From Microbacterium immunditiarum (lineage in GTDB: Bacteria; Actinomycetota; Actinomycetes; Actinomycetales; Microbacteriaceae), in assembly GCF_013409785.1 (NCBI RefSeq), contig NZ_JACCBV010000001.1, positions 2,914,001 to 2,978,000 on the forward strand: a stretch of DNA of 64,000 bases. The letters are read 5' to 3'. How positions within the stretch are numbered: position 1 is the first letter of the stretch; each line of letters starts with the position of its first letter. The notes below the pieces were generated by a model. The model saw nothing but the letters and a program-made list of their open reading frames with translations, was not told the origin of the DNA and made no database searches. Both the position numbers and the translations under genes were made by a program. Below are positions 16,255 through 28,105 of the stretch, in pieces.

Positions 16255-17152
16255 GCGCGACCAGCTCCCGCGCCAGCCGCTTGTAGGCCTGGGCGGCGGC
16301 GTGCTCGGGCGCGAACTCGGTGATGGGAACGCCCGAGACCGAGGCATCCGGGAACTTCACCGTGCGCCCGATCACCGTCTCGAGCACGTCCTCGCCGAAG
16401 GCCTCGACGACCCGCTCGAGCACCTCGCGCGAGTGCAGCGTGCGCGGGTCGTACATCGTCGCGAGCAGTCCGTCGAGGTTGATGGTCGGGTTGAGGCGAT
16501 CGCGCACCTTGTCGATCGTCTCGATGAGCAGCGCGACGCCGCGCAGCGCGAAGAACTCGCACTCGAGCGGGATGATCACGCCGTGGCTCGCGGTGAGGGC
16601 GTTGACCGTGAGCAGGCCGAGCGACGGCTGGCAGTCGATGAGGATCACGTCGTACTCGGCCGACACCTTGCGCAGCACGCGCGCCAGGGTCTGCTCGCGC
16701 GCGACCTCGTTGACGAGGTGCACCTCGGCCGCGGACAGGTCGATGTTCGCGGGCAGCACGTCGAGGCCCTCGATGTCCGAGTGCACGATCACCTCGTGCG
16801 GGTCGTGGCGGATGTCGAGCAACAGATCGTAGATCGTCGGGATGTCGTGCGTATGGATCCCGAGGCCGGCCGAGAGCGCGCCCTGCGGGTCGAAGTCGAC
16901 GGCGAGCACCTTGCGTCCGTACCCGGCGAGCGCGGCGGCGAGGTTGATCGTCGTGGTCGTCTTGCCGACGCCGCCCTTCTGGTTGCACAGCGCGATGATG
17001 CGTGCGGGTCCGTGGCCGTCGAGCGTGGGAGGAGTGGGGAAGCCGTGGTACGGGCGACCAGTGGGTCCGATCGGCTCGTCCCCGTCGGGCTTCGGGGCTT
17101 TCGCCGTGCTCTTCGTCGCGCTGCCAGCCACTGGCTCTCCTGACTTCGCCAT
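16238..17152 (-). CDS. parA: ParA-family chromosome-partitioning ATPase (Soj-like)
   Basis: A 304-residue protein. An N-terminal tail of about 50 residues precedes the deviant Walker A motif KGGVGKTT (residues 59-66). LAVDFDPQGALSAGLG and DVILIDCQPSLGLLTVNAL follow (Walker A' and B regions of MinD/ParA ATPases). No parB lies beside it, and its partners are scpA and scpB, as in other actinobacteria where this is a second ParA-like protein distinct from the origin-proximal ParA. The ATG at 17152 is preferred over one nine codons upstream because a TAGAAT -10 box lies between them. Confidence 0.93.
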   Translation of the reverse strand: MAKSGEPVAGSATKSTAKAPKPDGDEPIGPTGRPYHGFPTPPTLDGHGPARIIALCNQKGGVGKTTTTINLAAALAGYGRKVLAVDFDPQGALSAGLGIHTHDIPTIYDLLLDIRHDPHEVIVHSDIEGLDVLPANIDLSAAEVHLVNEVAREQTLARVLRKVSAEYDVILIDCQPSLGLLTVNALTASHGVIIPLECEFFALRGVALLIETIDKVRDRLNPTINLDGLLATMYDPRTLHSREVLERVVEAFGEDVLETVIGRTVKFPDASVSGVPITEFAPEHAAAQAYKRLARELVARGAVA

Positions 17153-17163
17153 GTCGTGCACCG

Positions 17164-17169
17164 ATTCTA
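17164..17169 (-). promoter_or_regulatory. parA: Probable -10 box of the parA-scpA-scpB-rluB-tyrA-cmk-der operon
   Basis: TAGAAT on the minus strand, eleven bases before the ATG at 17152. This would give a 5' leader of only about four bases. Every downstream gene junction overlaps, so this may drive all seven genes. Confidence 0.42.
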
Positions 17170-17197
17170 GCCACGGCATGGCTCCGAACCCGGGAGA

Positions 17198-20100
17198 TCA
17201 CCCCGCGTTCGCACGACGCGCGCGCAAGAGGAGGATCCCGATCCCGAGAGCTCCGAGCAGCAGGCCGAGCCTCAGCGCGAGCATCGGCACCGCGAGGCCG
17301 GTCGGCGGGAGCGGGTACGCGTTCGTGTACGCGAACGCGGCGGAGTCCCCCGCGAGCAGAAGCGTGGCCGCGGTGCGCCCCGCGATGGTCTCGCCGGCGA
17401 CGCTCACGCTCGTGCGCACGTCGCTCCCCGCGGGCGCCTCGGTGACCGTGCAGTCCGCTCCCCCGATCACCTGACGCTGCACGCTCCCGCCGCTGCTGAG
17501 CGAGAACGAGGGCGGTGCGTCGCCGTTGAGCGGCACGGGGATCGGGTCGGTGCGGGTCCACGTGCAGCCGACGGCGAAGTCGAAGACTGAGGCGGATGCT
17601 CCGCCCACGACGCGCTTGTCGACGGTGAACGTCGCGAGCTCGAACTCGCGCGTGACCTCCAGCAGGTGCGGCTCGCCCAGCAGCAGCGTGACCGCCGGGG
17701 AGCCGGTGACCTCCGTCGCGAGTGACACGGAGTTCTCGGTGATCGAGCACACGGCGTTCGCCGGCAGCGTCCACACGAGCGAATACCCGCCGGCCGGCGT
17801 GAGCACGGCCACGCCGTCGTTCGGGACGTCCACGCGCTGCGTCCTGTCAGGCCCCGTCCAGCATTCGACGACCGAGGAGTAGTCCAGGCCCGTGCCGTAT
17901 GTCGCGACTCCCGGCCCCGTCATGACCTGTCGCACGGTGAGCCCGGTCACGTCGAACAGGTTCGTGAACGCGAGCCGGAGGCCGGTGGCCTGGATGGTCC
18001 CGGACTGCGTCGTCGCGGGCGTCACGAGTGTCGCGTTCGAGGAATCGGTCTCGGCCGCCGTGCACTCTGCGCCGACGGGAAGCTCGTCGAACGTCCTCTC
18101 GGCGGTGCCCGTGAGCGAGAAGTGCACCGGTCGCGTCGGATCGTCGGGCGGAGGTCCCAGCCGCTGCCCGTTGAACGTGCAGAACTGCTCCAGGAGGAAG
18201 AACGCGTCGGCGTGCGCGGCGGCGTCGTTGCCGCCGACCTCGGTGGCGACGGCGAGCGTGCCGGCTTCGAACGTGTTGGTGATCGTGATCGAGACGGTCG
18301 TGCCGGACTCCACGGTGACGGGGCCGGAGCCGCCGTCGACGAGCTGGAAAGGCATGATGTCGGCCGCCGGGGCGACGAAAGCCGCCGACGCGATCGCGCT
18401 GATGGGCGCCGGGTCGTAGGTCACGAAGGTCGCACCGCCGCTCGCGACCTGGATCGCTTCGCAGACGGTGCCGGTCGGCAGGTCGCTCAGCTGTGTGGAG
18501 GCGTACGTCGGCCGCGGCGTGCCGTCCGGCGCGAAGCTCAGGAAGCCGATGCCGTCGGGGCCCAGCCACTCCGCGGGGCGGTCGTCGAACTCGCAGTGCA
18601 GCTCGACGCCGTAGTCAGCGTTCGCGGCCCACGCGGCCGCCCCGTCGAGGTCGACCGGAACGGACAGAGCGCCCGCTTCGAACTCGTTCACGATCGACAC
18701 GGTCGTCGGCGACGCTCCCGCCCCGTGCACCGTCACCTGCGTGCCCGAGTCGATCGGCGCGAACGGATCGCCGTCGGTGACCGTGATCTCGGTGAACGCG
18801 GCACCGCCGGACGCGGTTTGCACGACATCGCACGCCGCTCCCGCGACGATCGCGGGCACCCGCGCGTGACCGCCGTCCGCCGGGAACGGGAACTCGACAG
18901 TCGCCCTGCCCGGCTCGACCTCGATCGGGAGTCCGTTGAAGGTGCACTCCCCCACGGTCACCGCCGTGGGGCGTGCGTGGTGGGCAGCGGGACCCTCCGG
19001 GCGGCTGTCGACGACGAGCGATCCCACGTCGAACCTGTTGAGCACCGTGAGACTCGTCGCGGAGTCGCCGACCTCGACCGACACGGGATCGGGCGACGGT
19101 GCGGGATCCGAGCTGGAGGAGTACGACACGGCGGATGCCCCGCCCGTCACGGTCTCGGTCATCGAGCATTCGTCGCCGACATCGAGGCCCGTGACCGTGA
19201 AGGATCCGCCGAGGGTGCCGAACGTGTGCTCGAGCTCCACCACGGGGTCGGGAAGCCCGTCCGCCGTGCACGTGAGGCTCACGGTCGTGGACGCGTTCGC
19301 CCACCGTGCTCCCGGCCCGGTCAGCTGCTTCACGAGCACCAGGCCGCCCGCCTCGAACACATCGACGATCGTCTGGGAGCCGCCGCCGGGCGGGATGGGG
19401 ACGGTCTGCGACGGCGAGTAGCGCACCGCGGCCGCGATGCCGGGATCGAGCTGCGTCGTCGTGCAGTCGGCGCCCACCGGGAGGTTCGGCACGGTGGTTG
19501 CGCCGCCCGACGGCAGCACGATCGTCGCCTGAGACGGATCGAGCGTGACGCCCTCGCCCGCGTAGGCGCACACCACGCTCACGGAGTACGTCGTCACAGG
19601 TGGCGTGCCCGACCCTTCGGCCTCATTCGTCACGGTGAGAGGCGCGAGCCCGTACTCGTCGTCGATCGCGACGACGTTGGCCATGGCATCCGCTGCCGCC
19701 GTGAACACGAACGACGAGCCCGTCACCGTCTGCGATCCGAGCGTGAACATCGTGGTGGCACCCGGTCCGCCTGTGTGAGTCAGCGTGCACTCCGAGTTGA
19801 CCGGCACGCCGGACACGGTGGCGGAGACCTCCGCGTTCCATGTCGCCGCGCCGTCGAACGGGATGCGCCCGTCGACGACCGGCGGGCCGAGCGGCACGGG
19901 GACGCCGTCGAGGCTGCACGAGATCCCGACGTCGACCTCGCCGAGCGGGAGGTCTCCCGGCGTCGGACCGTCATGCTGCGCGAAGGCGGACGTGACGCCG
20001 ATCTCGACCGCGGTCATCGCGTAGGCGTTGTCGAGGACGACGGAGGCGGGTGCGCTCGTGAGAGTGACCGTCCGTGGGGGCGGCGGGATCGGGGCATCCG

Positions 20101-22021
20101 CTTTTCCCGTCTCGGTCACGGTGCAGATGGAATCGACCGGCAGCCCCTCGACCGTGTGGCCCGCCGACGGGCCGATGCCGATCGTGAACGACTCGTCCGC
20201 GATCGTGACGCCGTCCAGAGTGCACGTGAGTTCGACGGTGTACGGCCCGCGTGCGAATCCGGATGCCGCACCCGACACCTCCTTCGTGACAGTGAGGCTC
20301 GTCGACGGAGGCTTCGGGATCGGCACCAGGATGATGAAACCGCTCCGCGACCGGATGCCGTTCGGACCTGCGGAGACCTCGGACGTCACCGCAGCCGACC
20401 AGTAGGACTGACCGGCTCCGCCACCGCCGCCTGCGCGGACGTCCGCGGTGCCGCCGCCGTGGCCTCCGCGCGGATACCCGGCTCCGCCGCCACCGCCGCC
20501 TCCGCCTGAGTCGTCGCTCGTGCCGTCCCCTCCGCTCGGATCCGGCTCGCTGGGCGTGCCGCGGCACGCCGCGCAGCCGCCCACCCCGCCGTGGCCGAAG
20601 TCGTCGCCGGCCCCGCGATCGCCGTTGTAGTTGTACGCGCCGCCGTCGACACCGGCACCCGAACCGCCGCGTCCGCCCACGGCTTCACTCGCGAAGGGAA
20701 CGAGGCTCGTCGAGACATTTCCCCCGGATCCCCCGCCGCCGCCGGCGGCCACGAGCGGTGTCGCGGCGCCTCCCGTGGCATCCATGAGCATCGACGCACC
20801 GCCACCGGCGCCGCCGTCCTTGGCTTCCTTCGAGCTCGCGCTCCCCGCCCCACCCGGGTGCGACCATCCGCGGCCGCCATGCTCGTAGCCGGAGCATCCG
20901 ACCCAGTAGCGCAGGTCCTCCATCCCGGTCGCGTCGATGATGCCAGTGACGACCGCGCCGCTGCCCTCCATGTCGGAGTTGTTGTGCCCGCGAGTGCCCC
21001 CGCCTCCCGCGACGACGAACGCGATCGAGGCGGTGTCCGCGGGGATGCTCCAGGTGCGCGGGTCGCTCGAGTCGATGCACTCGAACTTGTGCAGCTGCTC
21101 GCCGGCGATGAGCAGCACCGAGCCGTCGCCCGAGCTCCCCGACGCGTAGGCGACGTTGACGCGGTGCTGGGAGTCCGACCACGAGTCGCCGCCGCCCCCG
21201 CCGCCGCCTGCGCCGCCCTGGGCGTTCGGTGGGCACTTGCCGTTGATCTTGCACTGACCGGCCGAGCCGCTCTCGCCGGCAGCCCCGCCGCGCGGATGGC
21301 CGCCGCCACCACCGCCGCCGCCCGACGAGATGAGGTAGTCCGCCCCCGCGTCGGAGCCGGTCTCGCCTCCGGCGCCGCTCGCGCCGCCGCCCGCGCCGCC
21401 CTGTCCGTTCCCGTTGCTCGCGGGCGTGGTCCCGGCCGTTCCCGAGCTCGGAGGCGCTCCGCCCGCGCCGCCGCTCGCCGCACCGCCCTCGTCGCCGTCC
21501 TGGCTCGCTCCCCCGCCTCCGCCTGCGACGATGGCGAGCTGCGGGCCGCTCGGCAGCAGCCATGCCAGGGCAGACGAGCCGCCGCCGGAGAATCCGCTCG
21601 ACGAATCGAAGGCCCTGGTGCCGCCGCCGCCGCCGGAGCTGTAGCCCTTCGTCGTCTCGTGACTCTGGCGTCCCTTCTCGCCGAGCCACACGCGCACACC
21701 GGATGCGGTCGCCGGACGCTCGTACACCGCCACGACGAGCCCACCCGGCCCGCCGCGACCCGAGTCGTCACCGGTGCCGCCGCCCTCCGCTCCGTACGCG
21801 AGGATCGTGAGGCTCGTCACCGATGACGGCACGATGACATCGACGTACCCGTCCGGCCCGAGCTCGTCGTACGCGATCGTGCAGCTGCCCTGGATCGCGA
21901 GTTCCGCGCACTCGGCCACCGCGGCGGCGGACGCGTCCGTCGTCGCGACATTGGCAACGGGCGCTAAGAGAGCAGATGCCACGAGGGCCGATACCGCTAC
22001 GCCCGCGACGCGCACTGACAT
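17198..22021 (-). CDS. Giant LPXTG cell-wall-anchored protein with glycine-rich modules and nine DUF5979-like repeats
   Basis: A 1607-residue secreted protein. A signal peptide (about 1-33, ending in ASAAA) is followed by two glycine-rich modules. The first opens with VDVIVPSSVTSLTILAYGAE, the second with WSIPADTASIAFVVAGGGG. Both have a beta lead-in and then long GGGGG-rich runs, as in bacterial Gly-rich domains related to the polyglycine region of ALK. From about residue 570, nine repeats of roughly 100 residues follow, each opening with a TVxKEVxG-like strand and holding two cysteines (for example LTCTLDG and SICTVTETG), like DUF5979. The end is a sortase signal: LPPTG at 1571-1575, a hydrophobic helix and RARRANAG. 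Adhesin or wall-structure function is inferred. It interrupts the usual xerD-parA adjacency. Confidence 0.85.
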   Translation of the reverse strand: MSVRVAGVAVSALVASALLAPVANVATTDASAAAVAECAELAIQGSCTIAYDELGPDGYVDVIVPSSVTSLTILAYGAEGGGTGDDSGRGGPGGLVVAVYERPATASGVRVWLGEKGRQSHETTKGYSSGGGGGTRAFDSSSGFSGGGSSALAWLLPSGPQLAIVAGGGGGASQDGDEGGAASGGAGGAPPSSGTAGTTPASNGNGQGGAGGGASGAGGETGSDAGADYLISSGGGGGGGGHPRGGAAGESGSAGQCKINGKCPPNAQGGAGGGGGGGDSWSDSQHRVNVAYASGSSGDGSVLLIAGEQLHKFECIDSSDPRTWSIPADTASIAFVVAGGGGTRGHNNSDMEGSGAVVTGIIDATGMEDLRYWVGCSGYEHGGRGWSHPGGAGSASSKEAKDGGAGGGASMLMDATGGAATPLVAAGGGGGSGGNVSTSLVPFASEAVGGRGGSGAGVDGGAYNYNGDRGAGDDFGHGGVGGCAACRGTPSEPDPSGGDGTSDDSGGGGGGGGAGYPRGGHGGGTADVRAGGGGGAGQSYWSAAVTSEVSAGPNGIRSRSGFIILVPIPKPPSTSLTVTKEVSGAASGFARGPYTVELTCTLDGVTIADESFTIGIGPSAGHTVEGLPVDSICTVTETGKADAPIPPPPRTVTLTSAPASVVLDNAYAMTAVEIGVTSAFAQHDGPTPGDLPLGEVDVGISCSLDGVPVPLGPPVVDGRIPFDGAATWNAEVSATVSGVPVNSECTLTHTGGPGATTMFTLGSQTVTGSSFVFTAAADAMANVVAIDDEYGLAPLTVTNEAEGSGTPPVTTYSVSVVCAYAGEGVTLDPSQATIVLPSGGATTVPNLPVGADCTTTQLDPGIAAAVRYSPSQTVPIPPGGGSQTIVDVFEAGGLVLVKQLTGPGARWANASTTVSLTCTADGLPDPVVELEHTFGTLGGSFTVTGLDVGDECSMTETVTGGASAVSYSSSSDPAPSPDPVSVEVGDSATSLTVLNRFDVGSLVVDSRPEGPAAHHARPTAVTVGECTFNGLPIEVEPGRATVEFPFPADGGHARVPAIVAGAACDVVQTASGGAAFTEITVTDGDPFAPIDSGTQVTVHGAGASPTTVSIVNEFEAGALSVPVDLDGAAAWAANADYGVELHCEFDDRPAEWLGPDGIGFLSFAPDGTPRPTYASTQLSDLPTGTVCEAIQVASGGATFVTYDPAPISAIASAAFVAPAADIMPFQLVDGGSGPVTVESGTTVSITITNTFEAGTLAVATEVGGNDAAAHADAFFLLEQFCTFNGQRLGPPPDDPTRPVHFSLTGTAERTFDELPVGAECTAAETDSSNATLVTPATTQSGTIQATGLRLAFTNLFDVTGLTVRQVMTGPGVATYGTGLDYSSVVECWTGPDRTQRVDVPNDGVAVLTPAGGYSLVWTLPANAVCSITENSVSLATEVTGSPAVTLLLGEPHLLEVTREFELATFTVDKRVVGGASASVFDFAVGCTWTRTDPIPVPLNGDAPPSFSLSSGGSVQRQVIGGADCTVTEAPAGSDVRTSVSVAGETIAGRTAATLLLAGDSAAFAYTNAYPLPPTGLAVPMLALRLGLLLGALGIGILLLRARRANAG

Positions 22022-22073
22022 CGTCTGTGGTTTCGTGGGTGAGCCGGTTGTGCCGGCGAGGGGTGCTGCCCGG

Positions 22074-22102
22074 AGCTTACTGTGAACTCGTCCGCGCCGA
22101 CA
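22074..22102 (-). promoter_or_regulatory. Candidate promoter for the wall-protein gene
   Basis: On the minus strand, TGTCGG (22097-22102) and TAAGCT (22074-22079) are 17 bases apart. This would start RNA about 45 bases before the ATG at 22021. No strong ribosome-binding sequence precedes that ATG. Confidence 0.33.
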
Positions 22103-22123
22103 CCCCTTGGGGCGCGCGCCTGA

Positions 22124-23047
22124 TCAGCGCGCCCGCGGATGCGACGTCGCGTACACGTCCCGCAGAGCGTCGATCGACACGTGCGTGTAGATCTGGGTCG
22201 TGGAGACGGATGCGTGGCCGAGCAGCTCCTGCACGACCCGCACGTCGGCGCCGCCCTGCAGGAGGTGCGTCGCGAACGAGTGCCTCAGCGTGTGCGGCGA
22301 AACGTGCGCCGAGAGCTTCGCGCGCTCGGCCGCGTGCTGGATGATGAGCCACGCGCTCTGGCGCGACAGCGGCGCCCCCCGCGCGCCGAGGAACAGGCGC
22401 GGAGTCGACCGGCCGCGGCGGGACAGCTCAGGACGTGCGCGGGTCAGGTACGCGTCGACGGATGCCCGGGCGTAGGACCCGATCGGCACGATCCGCTCCT
22501 TCGCCCCCTTGCCCCGCACGCGCAGCACCTCGCCGTGCGCGATGTCGTCCACGTCGAGCTGGACGACCTCCGACACGCGCGCTCCCGTGGCGTAGAGCAG
22601 CTCGAGGAGCGCGCGGTCGCGCAACGCGACGACATCCGCCTCGGCCGCCTCCCCGGGCGGGGGCCCCGCCGCGTCCAGCAGGCTCTCCACCTGGTCGATC
22701 GTGAGCGCCTTGGGAAGCCGCTGCGGGGTCTTCGGCGGCCGCAGGCGCGCGGCCGGGTCATCCGTCTCGGTCCCCTCGCGCACGAGGAACCGGTGCAGTC
22801 CCCGCACCGACGACTGCAGCCGCGCCAGGCTCGTGGCCGCCGGCGGCGGCTGCGCGGCGGCGCGCTCGGCGGCGAACCGGCCGACGAGCTCGGCGGTCAC
22901 CTCGCTCGAATCGTGCACGCCGTTGTCGCCGAGCCACTCCACGTACGTGGCGAGGTCGCGCCGATACGCGGCGACCGTATGGTCGGACAGGCCGCGCTCG
23001 ACCGAGATGTGACGCACGTAGGCGTCGACGGCCCGGTCGAGTCTCAC
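22124..23047 (-). CDS. xerD: Tyrosine recombinase XerD
   Basis: A 307-residue recombinase that with XerC resolves chromosome dimers at dif. The N-terminal SAM-like DNA-binding domain begins [20 protein letters not shown]. The catalytic domain has the Arg in [23 protein letters not shown] (His-x-x-Arg), [15 protein letters not shown] (His and the nucleophile Tyr). Its location after pyrG-nudix is the conserved chromosomal xerD locus, so it is not a phage integrase. The start is GTG. Confidence 0.94.
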   Translation of the reverse strand: MRLDRAVDAYVRHISVERGLSDHTVAAYRRDLATYVEWLGDNGVHDSSEVTAELVGRFAAERAAAQPPPAATSLARLQSSVRGLHRFLVREGTETDDPAARLRPPKTPQRLPKALTIDQVESLLDAAGPPPGEAAEADVVALRDRALLELLYATGARVSEVVQLDVDDIAHGEVLRVRGKGAKERIVPIGSYARASVDAYLTRARPELSRRGRSTPRLFLGARGAPLSRQSAWLIIQHAAERAKLSAHVSPHTLRHSFATHLLQGGADVRVVQELLGHASVSTTQIYTHVSIDALRDVYATSHPRAR

Positions 23048-23048
23048 G

Positions 23049-25386
<2,338 letters not shown>

Positions 25387-25394
25387 TTATCCTA

Positions 25395-27140
25395 TCAGCC
25401 GGTTTTGACGCGGGCCTGAGAACTCGCCGATGCGGATGCCGCGTCGCCGTGATCCGCGCGGGCGCTGTCGAGCAGCTCGCGCGCGTGCGTGAGCGCCGCC
25501 TCGGAGTCGGAGCCCGACAGCAGGCGGGCCATCTCGGCCTCTCGGTCGGCTCCGTCCAGCCGTCGCACGCTCGACGCGGTGACGGATCCGTCGCTCGCCT
25601 TCACCACCGTGAGGTGGTTGTCGGCGAACGCGGCGACCTGCGCGAGGTGCGTCACGGCGATGACCTGGCTCGAGCGCGCGAGCCGCGCGAGCCGGCGCCC
25701 GACCTCGATGGCGGCGGCTCCGCCGATGCCCGCGTCCACTTCGTCGAAGACGAAGGTCGGGACGGGGTCGGTGCTCGCGATGACGACCTCGATCGCGAGC
25801 ATGACGCGGCTGAGCTCGCCGCCGGACGCCCCGCGCGACACCGGCCGCGGGTCGGCGCCCGGATGCGGCGCGAGGAGGATCGTCACCTCGTCCCGCCCCG
25901 CCGACGACTCCGCGCCCGGCGTGACGGACACCTCGACGCGCGCGTCGGGCATCGCGAGAGCGCGGAGCTCGGTCGTGACCGCGTCGCCGAGCCCCTGCGC
26001 CGCCTCGGCGCGACGCTCGGTGAGGACGGCCGCGGCGTCGTCGAGGACCGATGCCGCCTCCTCGAGATCGGCCGTGAGGCGCTCGACTCGGTCGCCGTCG
26101 TCGTCGAGCTCGGCGAGCCGCGCGGAGCCGGTCTCGAGCAGCTCGATCGCCGCGTCGAGGCTGCCGTGTGCGCGGATGAGCGGTGCGAGCACGGCACGAC
26201 GCTCCTCGACTGCGGCGAGCTCGTGCGGACCCGTCTCGTCGAGGTCGGCGAGGTACGCCGCGATTGCGGTCGCGAGGTCGACGGCGCGGTACCCGAGCTC
26301 AGCGACCTGGTCGGCGAGGTCGCCGAGCGAGGCGTCCTGCTCCGCCGCGCGCTCGAGCGCGCGGCGCGCCTCCCCCACGAGCGACGCGACGTCGGGCCGG
26401 TCGTCCTCGCTCGAGAGTGCTTCGTGCGCGGTGGCGGCCGCCAGGCGCAGCTCCTCGGCGTGGGCGAGACGCTCGGCGCGCTGCGCGAGCTGCTCGTCCT
26501 CCCTCGGCTGGGGTTCGGCCTCCTCGATCGCCGCGAGGGCCGCCCGCAGGTCTTCGGCTTCGCGAGTCCGCGCTTCGCGGTCGGTCGTGAGCGTCGTGAG
26601 CTCGCGATCGATCGCGCGCCAGCGCTCGTACGCCTTGCGATAGGCGCCGAGGGCCTCGGCGATGGGCTCGCCTCCGAACCGGTCGAGGGCGTCGCGCTGC
26701 GCGGCGGCCGACTTCAGCCGCAGTTGATCGGACTGGCCGTGCACGACGACGAGCTCGTCCGCGAGATCCGCGAGGACGCCGGCGGGCGCCGAACGGCCCC
26801 CGACGGTCGCGCGGCTGCGGCCTTCGCTCGAGATCGTGCGGCCGACGTAGAGCGCCGCGGTGCCGTCGCCCGCGGGCTCGAGGTCGCCGCCCGCTTCGCG
26901 CACGCGATCGGCGACGGGACCCTCGGACGGGACGATCCACACACCGTCGACCACCGCCTGCGGCGCGCCCGAGCGCACCGCGCCCGAGTCGGCGCGCTGG
27001 CCGAGCAGCAGCCCGAGGCCGGTCACGACCATCGTCTTGCCCGCACCGGTCTCACCCGTGATCGCGGTGAAGCCGCGGCCCATCGGCAGCACGGCCTCGG
27101 CGATCACGCCGAGATCGCGCAGGCGCATCTCGTCGATCAC
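25395..27140 (-). CDS. recN: DNA repair protein RecN
   Basis: A 581-residue SMC-like ATPase for double-strand break repair. Walker A is GETGAGKT at residues 29-36. Central coiled-coil arms run from about 160 to 360. The C-terminal half has the ABC signature ASGGELSRVMLAIEVV and Walker B VPTFVFDEVDAGIGG. The start overlaps the nadK stop by 4 bp. Mycobacterial genes that usually lie between recN and pyrG (Rv1697, mctB) are absent here. Confidence 0.96.
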   Translation of the reverse strand: MIDEMRLRDLGVIAEAVLPMGRGFTAITGETGAGKTMVVTGLGLLLGQRADSGAVRSGAPQAVVDGVWIVPSEGPVADRVREAGGDLEPAGDGTAALYVGRTISSEGRSRATVGGRSAPAGVLADLADELVVVHGQSDQLRLKSAAAQRDALDRFGGEPIAEALGAYRKAYERWRAIDRELTTLTTDREARTREAEDLRAALAAIEEAEPQPREDEQLAQRAERLAHAEELRLAAATAHEALSSEDDRPDVASLVGEARRALERAAEQDASLGDLADQVAELGYRAVDLATAIAAYLADLDETGPHELAAVEERRAVLAPLIRAHGSLDAAIELLETGSARLAELDDDGDRVERLTADLEEAASVLDDAAAVLTERRAEAAQGLGDAVTTELRALAMPDARVEVSVTPGAESSAGRDEVTILLAPHPGADPRPVSRGASGGELSRVMLAIEVVIASTDPVPTFVFDEVDAGIGGAAAIEVGRRLARLARSSQVIAVTHLAQVAAFADNHLTVVKASDGSVTASSVRRLDGADREAEMARLLSGSDSEAALTHARELLDSARADHGDAASASASSQARVKTG

Positions 27141-28105
27141 GCGTCACCCTCGAAGTCGGGAGCGCCCGGCCGAACCGGCGGCACGGCGGTGATCGCGGCG
27201 GGCCCGCGCCAGCCGTCGACGGGTAGATGGAACTTGCGCACGAGGCGATCCGTGAACGCGCCGTGGTGCAGCCGCGCGAGGCGCACCGGCCGCTCCGACC
27301 GGCGCACGACGACGCGCGCTCCCGGAGGCAGATCATGCGATCGGCGCCCGTCGCACCAGAGGATGCCGAGCCCGTTCGTGCGCTCGAGCAGCTCGATCGC
27401 GACGGCGTGCTCGGGGCCGACGACGAGCGGCTTCGCGAACAGCGCGTGCGCGGAGAGCGGCACGACGGCGATCGCCTGGACGGTCGGCCAGATCACAGGC
27501 CCGCCCGCAGAGAAGTTGTAGGCGGTCGAGCCGGTCGGCGTGGAGATCACGACCCCGTCGCATCCGAATGTCGACAGCGGTCGCCCGTCGATCTCCATGA
27601 CGACCTCGAGCATGCGCTCTCGGCTCGCCTTCTCGACCGTCGCCTCGTTGAGGGCCCACGTGTCGTAGACGACGCGGTCGGCGGTGTCTTTCACGCGCAC
27701 CTGCAGGGCGAGGCGCTCTTCGACCGTGTAGTCGCGCGCGATCACGCGGCGCACGGCCTCGTCCATGTCGTCGCGCTCGCTCTCGGCGAGGAAGCCGATG
27801 TGGCCGAGGTTGATGCCCAGCACGGGCGCCGTGCCCTCGCGCACGAGCTCAGCCGCGCGGAGGATCGTTCCGTCGCCGCCGAGCACGATCGCGAGCTCGA
27901 TGTCGCCGACGGGCACATCCTCGCCGAGGACGGCTGCGTCATCGAGTCCTGCGTCGACGCGTACCAGCTCGGCATGGTCTTCGGCCGAGAGCACCGGGCA
28001 CGCGCCGGCCGCCCGCAGCGCGGCGACGACGCGCTGGGCCGCCTCAACGGTGTCGGCGCGCAGGGAATGCACAACCACGAGGATGCTGCGATCGGGCTGT
28101 GTCAT
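27137..28105 (-). CDS. nadK: NAD kinase
   Basis: A 322-residue enzyme that phosphorylates NAD to NADP. GGDGT is at residues 76-80 and is followed by VLGINLGHIGFLAE. The second conserved block is VISTPTGSTAYNFSAGGPV. The ATG at 28105 overlaps the tlyA stop by 4 bp and gives the usual length. It is part of the HAD-small protein-tlyA-nadK-recN series found in the same order in mycobacteria. Confidence 0.97.
   Translation of the reverse strand: MTQPDRSILVVVHSLRADTVEAAQRVVAALRAAGACPVLSAEDHAELVRVDAGLDDAAVLGEDVPVGDIELAIVLGGDGTILRAAELVREGTAPVLGINLGHIGFLAESERDDMDEAVRRVIARDYTVEERLALQVRVKDTADRVVYDTWALNEATVEKASRERMLEVVMEIDGRPLSTFGCDGVVISTPTGSTAYNFSAGGPVIWPTVQAIAVVPLSAHALFAKPLVVGPEHAVAIELLERTNGLGILWCDGRRSHDLPPGARVVVRRSERPVRLARLHHGAFTDRLVRKFHLPVDGWRGPAAITAVPPVRPGAPDFEGDA

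Noticed and set aside
18122..20509. Long open frame on the plus strand opposite the wall-protein gene
   Set aside because: It is Arg/Gly/His-rich without domain features. The minus-strand gene has a signal peptide, repeats and sorting signal, so this is a GC-rich shadow frame.
22124..23047. Tyrosine recombinase as a sign of a prophage or integrative element
   Set aside because: It lies at the conserved pyrG-nudix-xerD locus, and no attachment repeats or phage genes are nearby. It is the housekeeping XerD.
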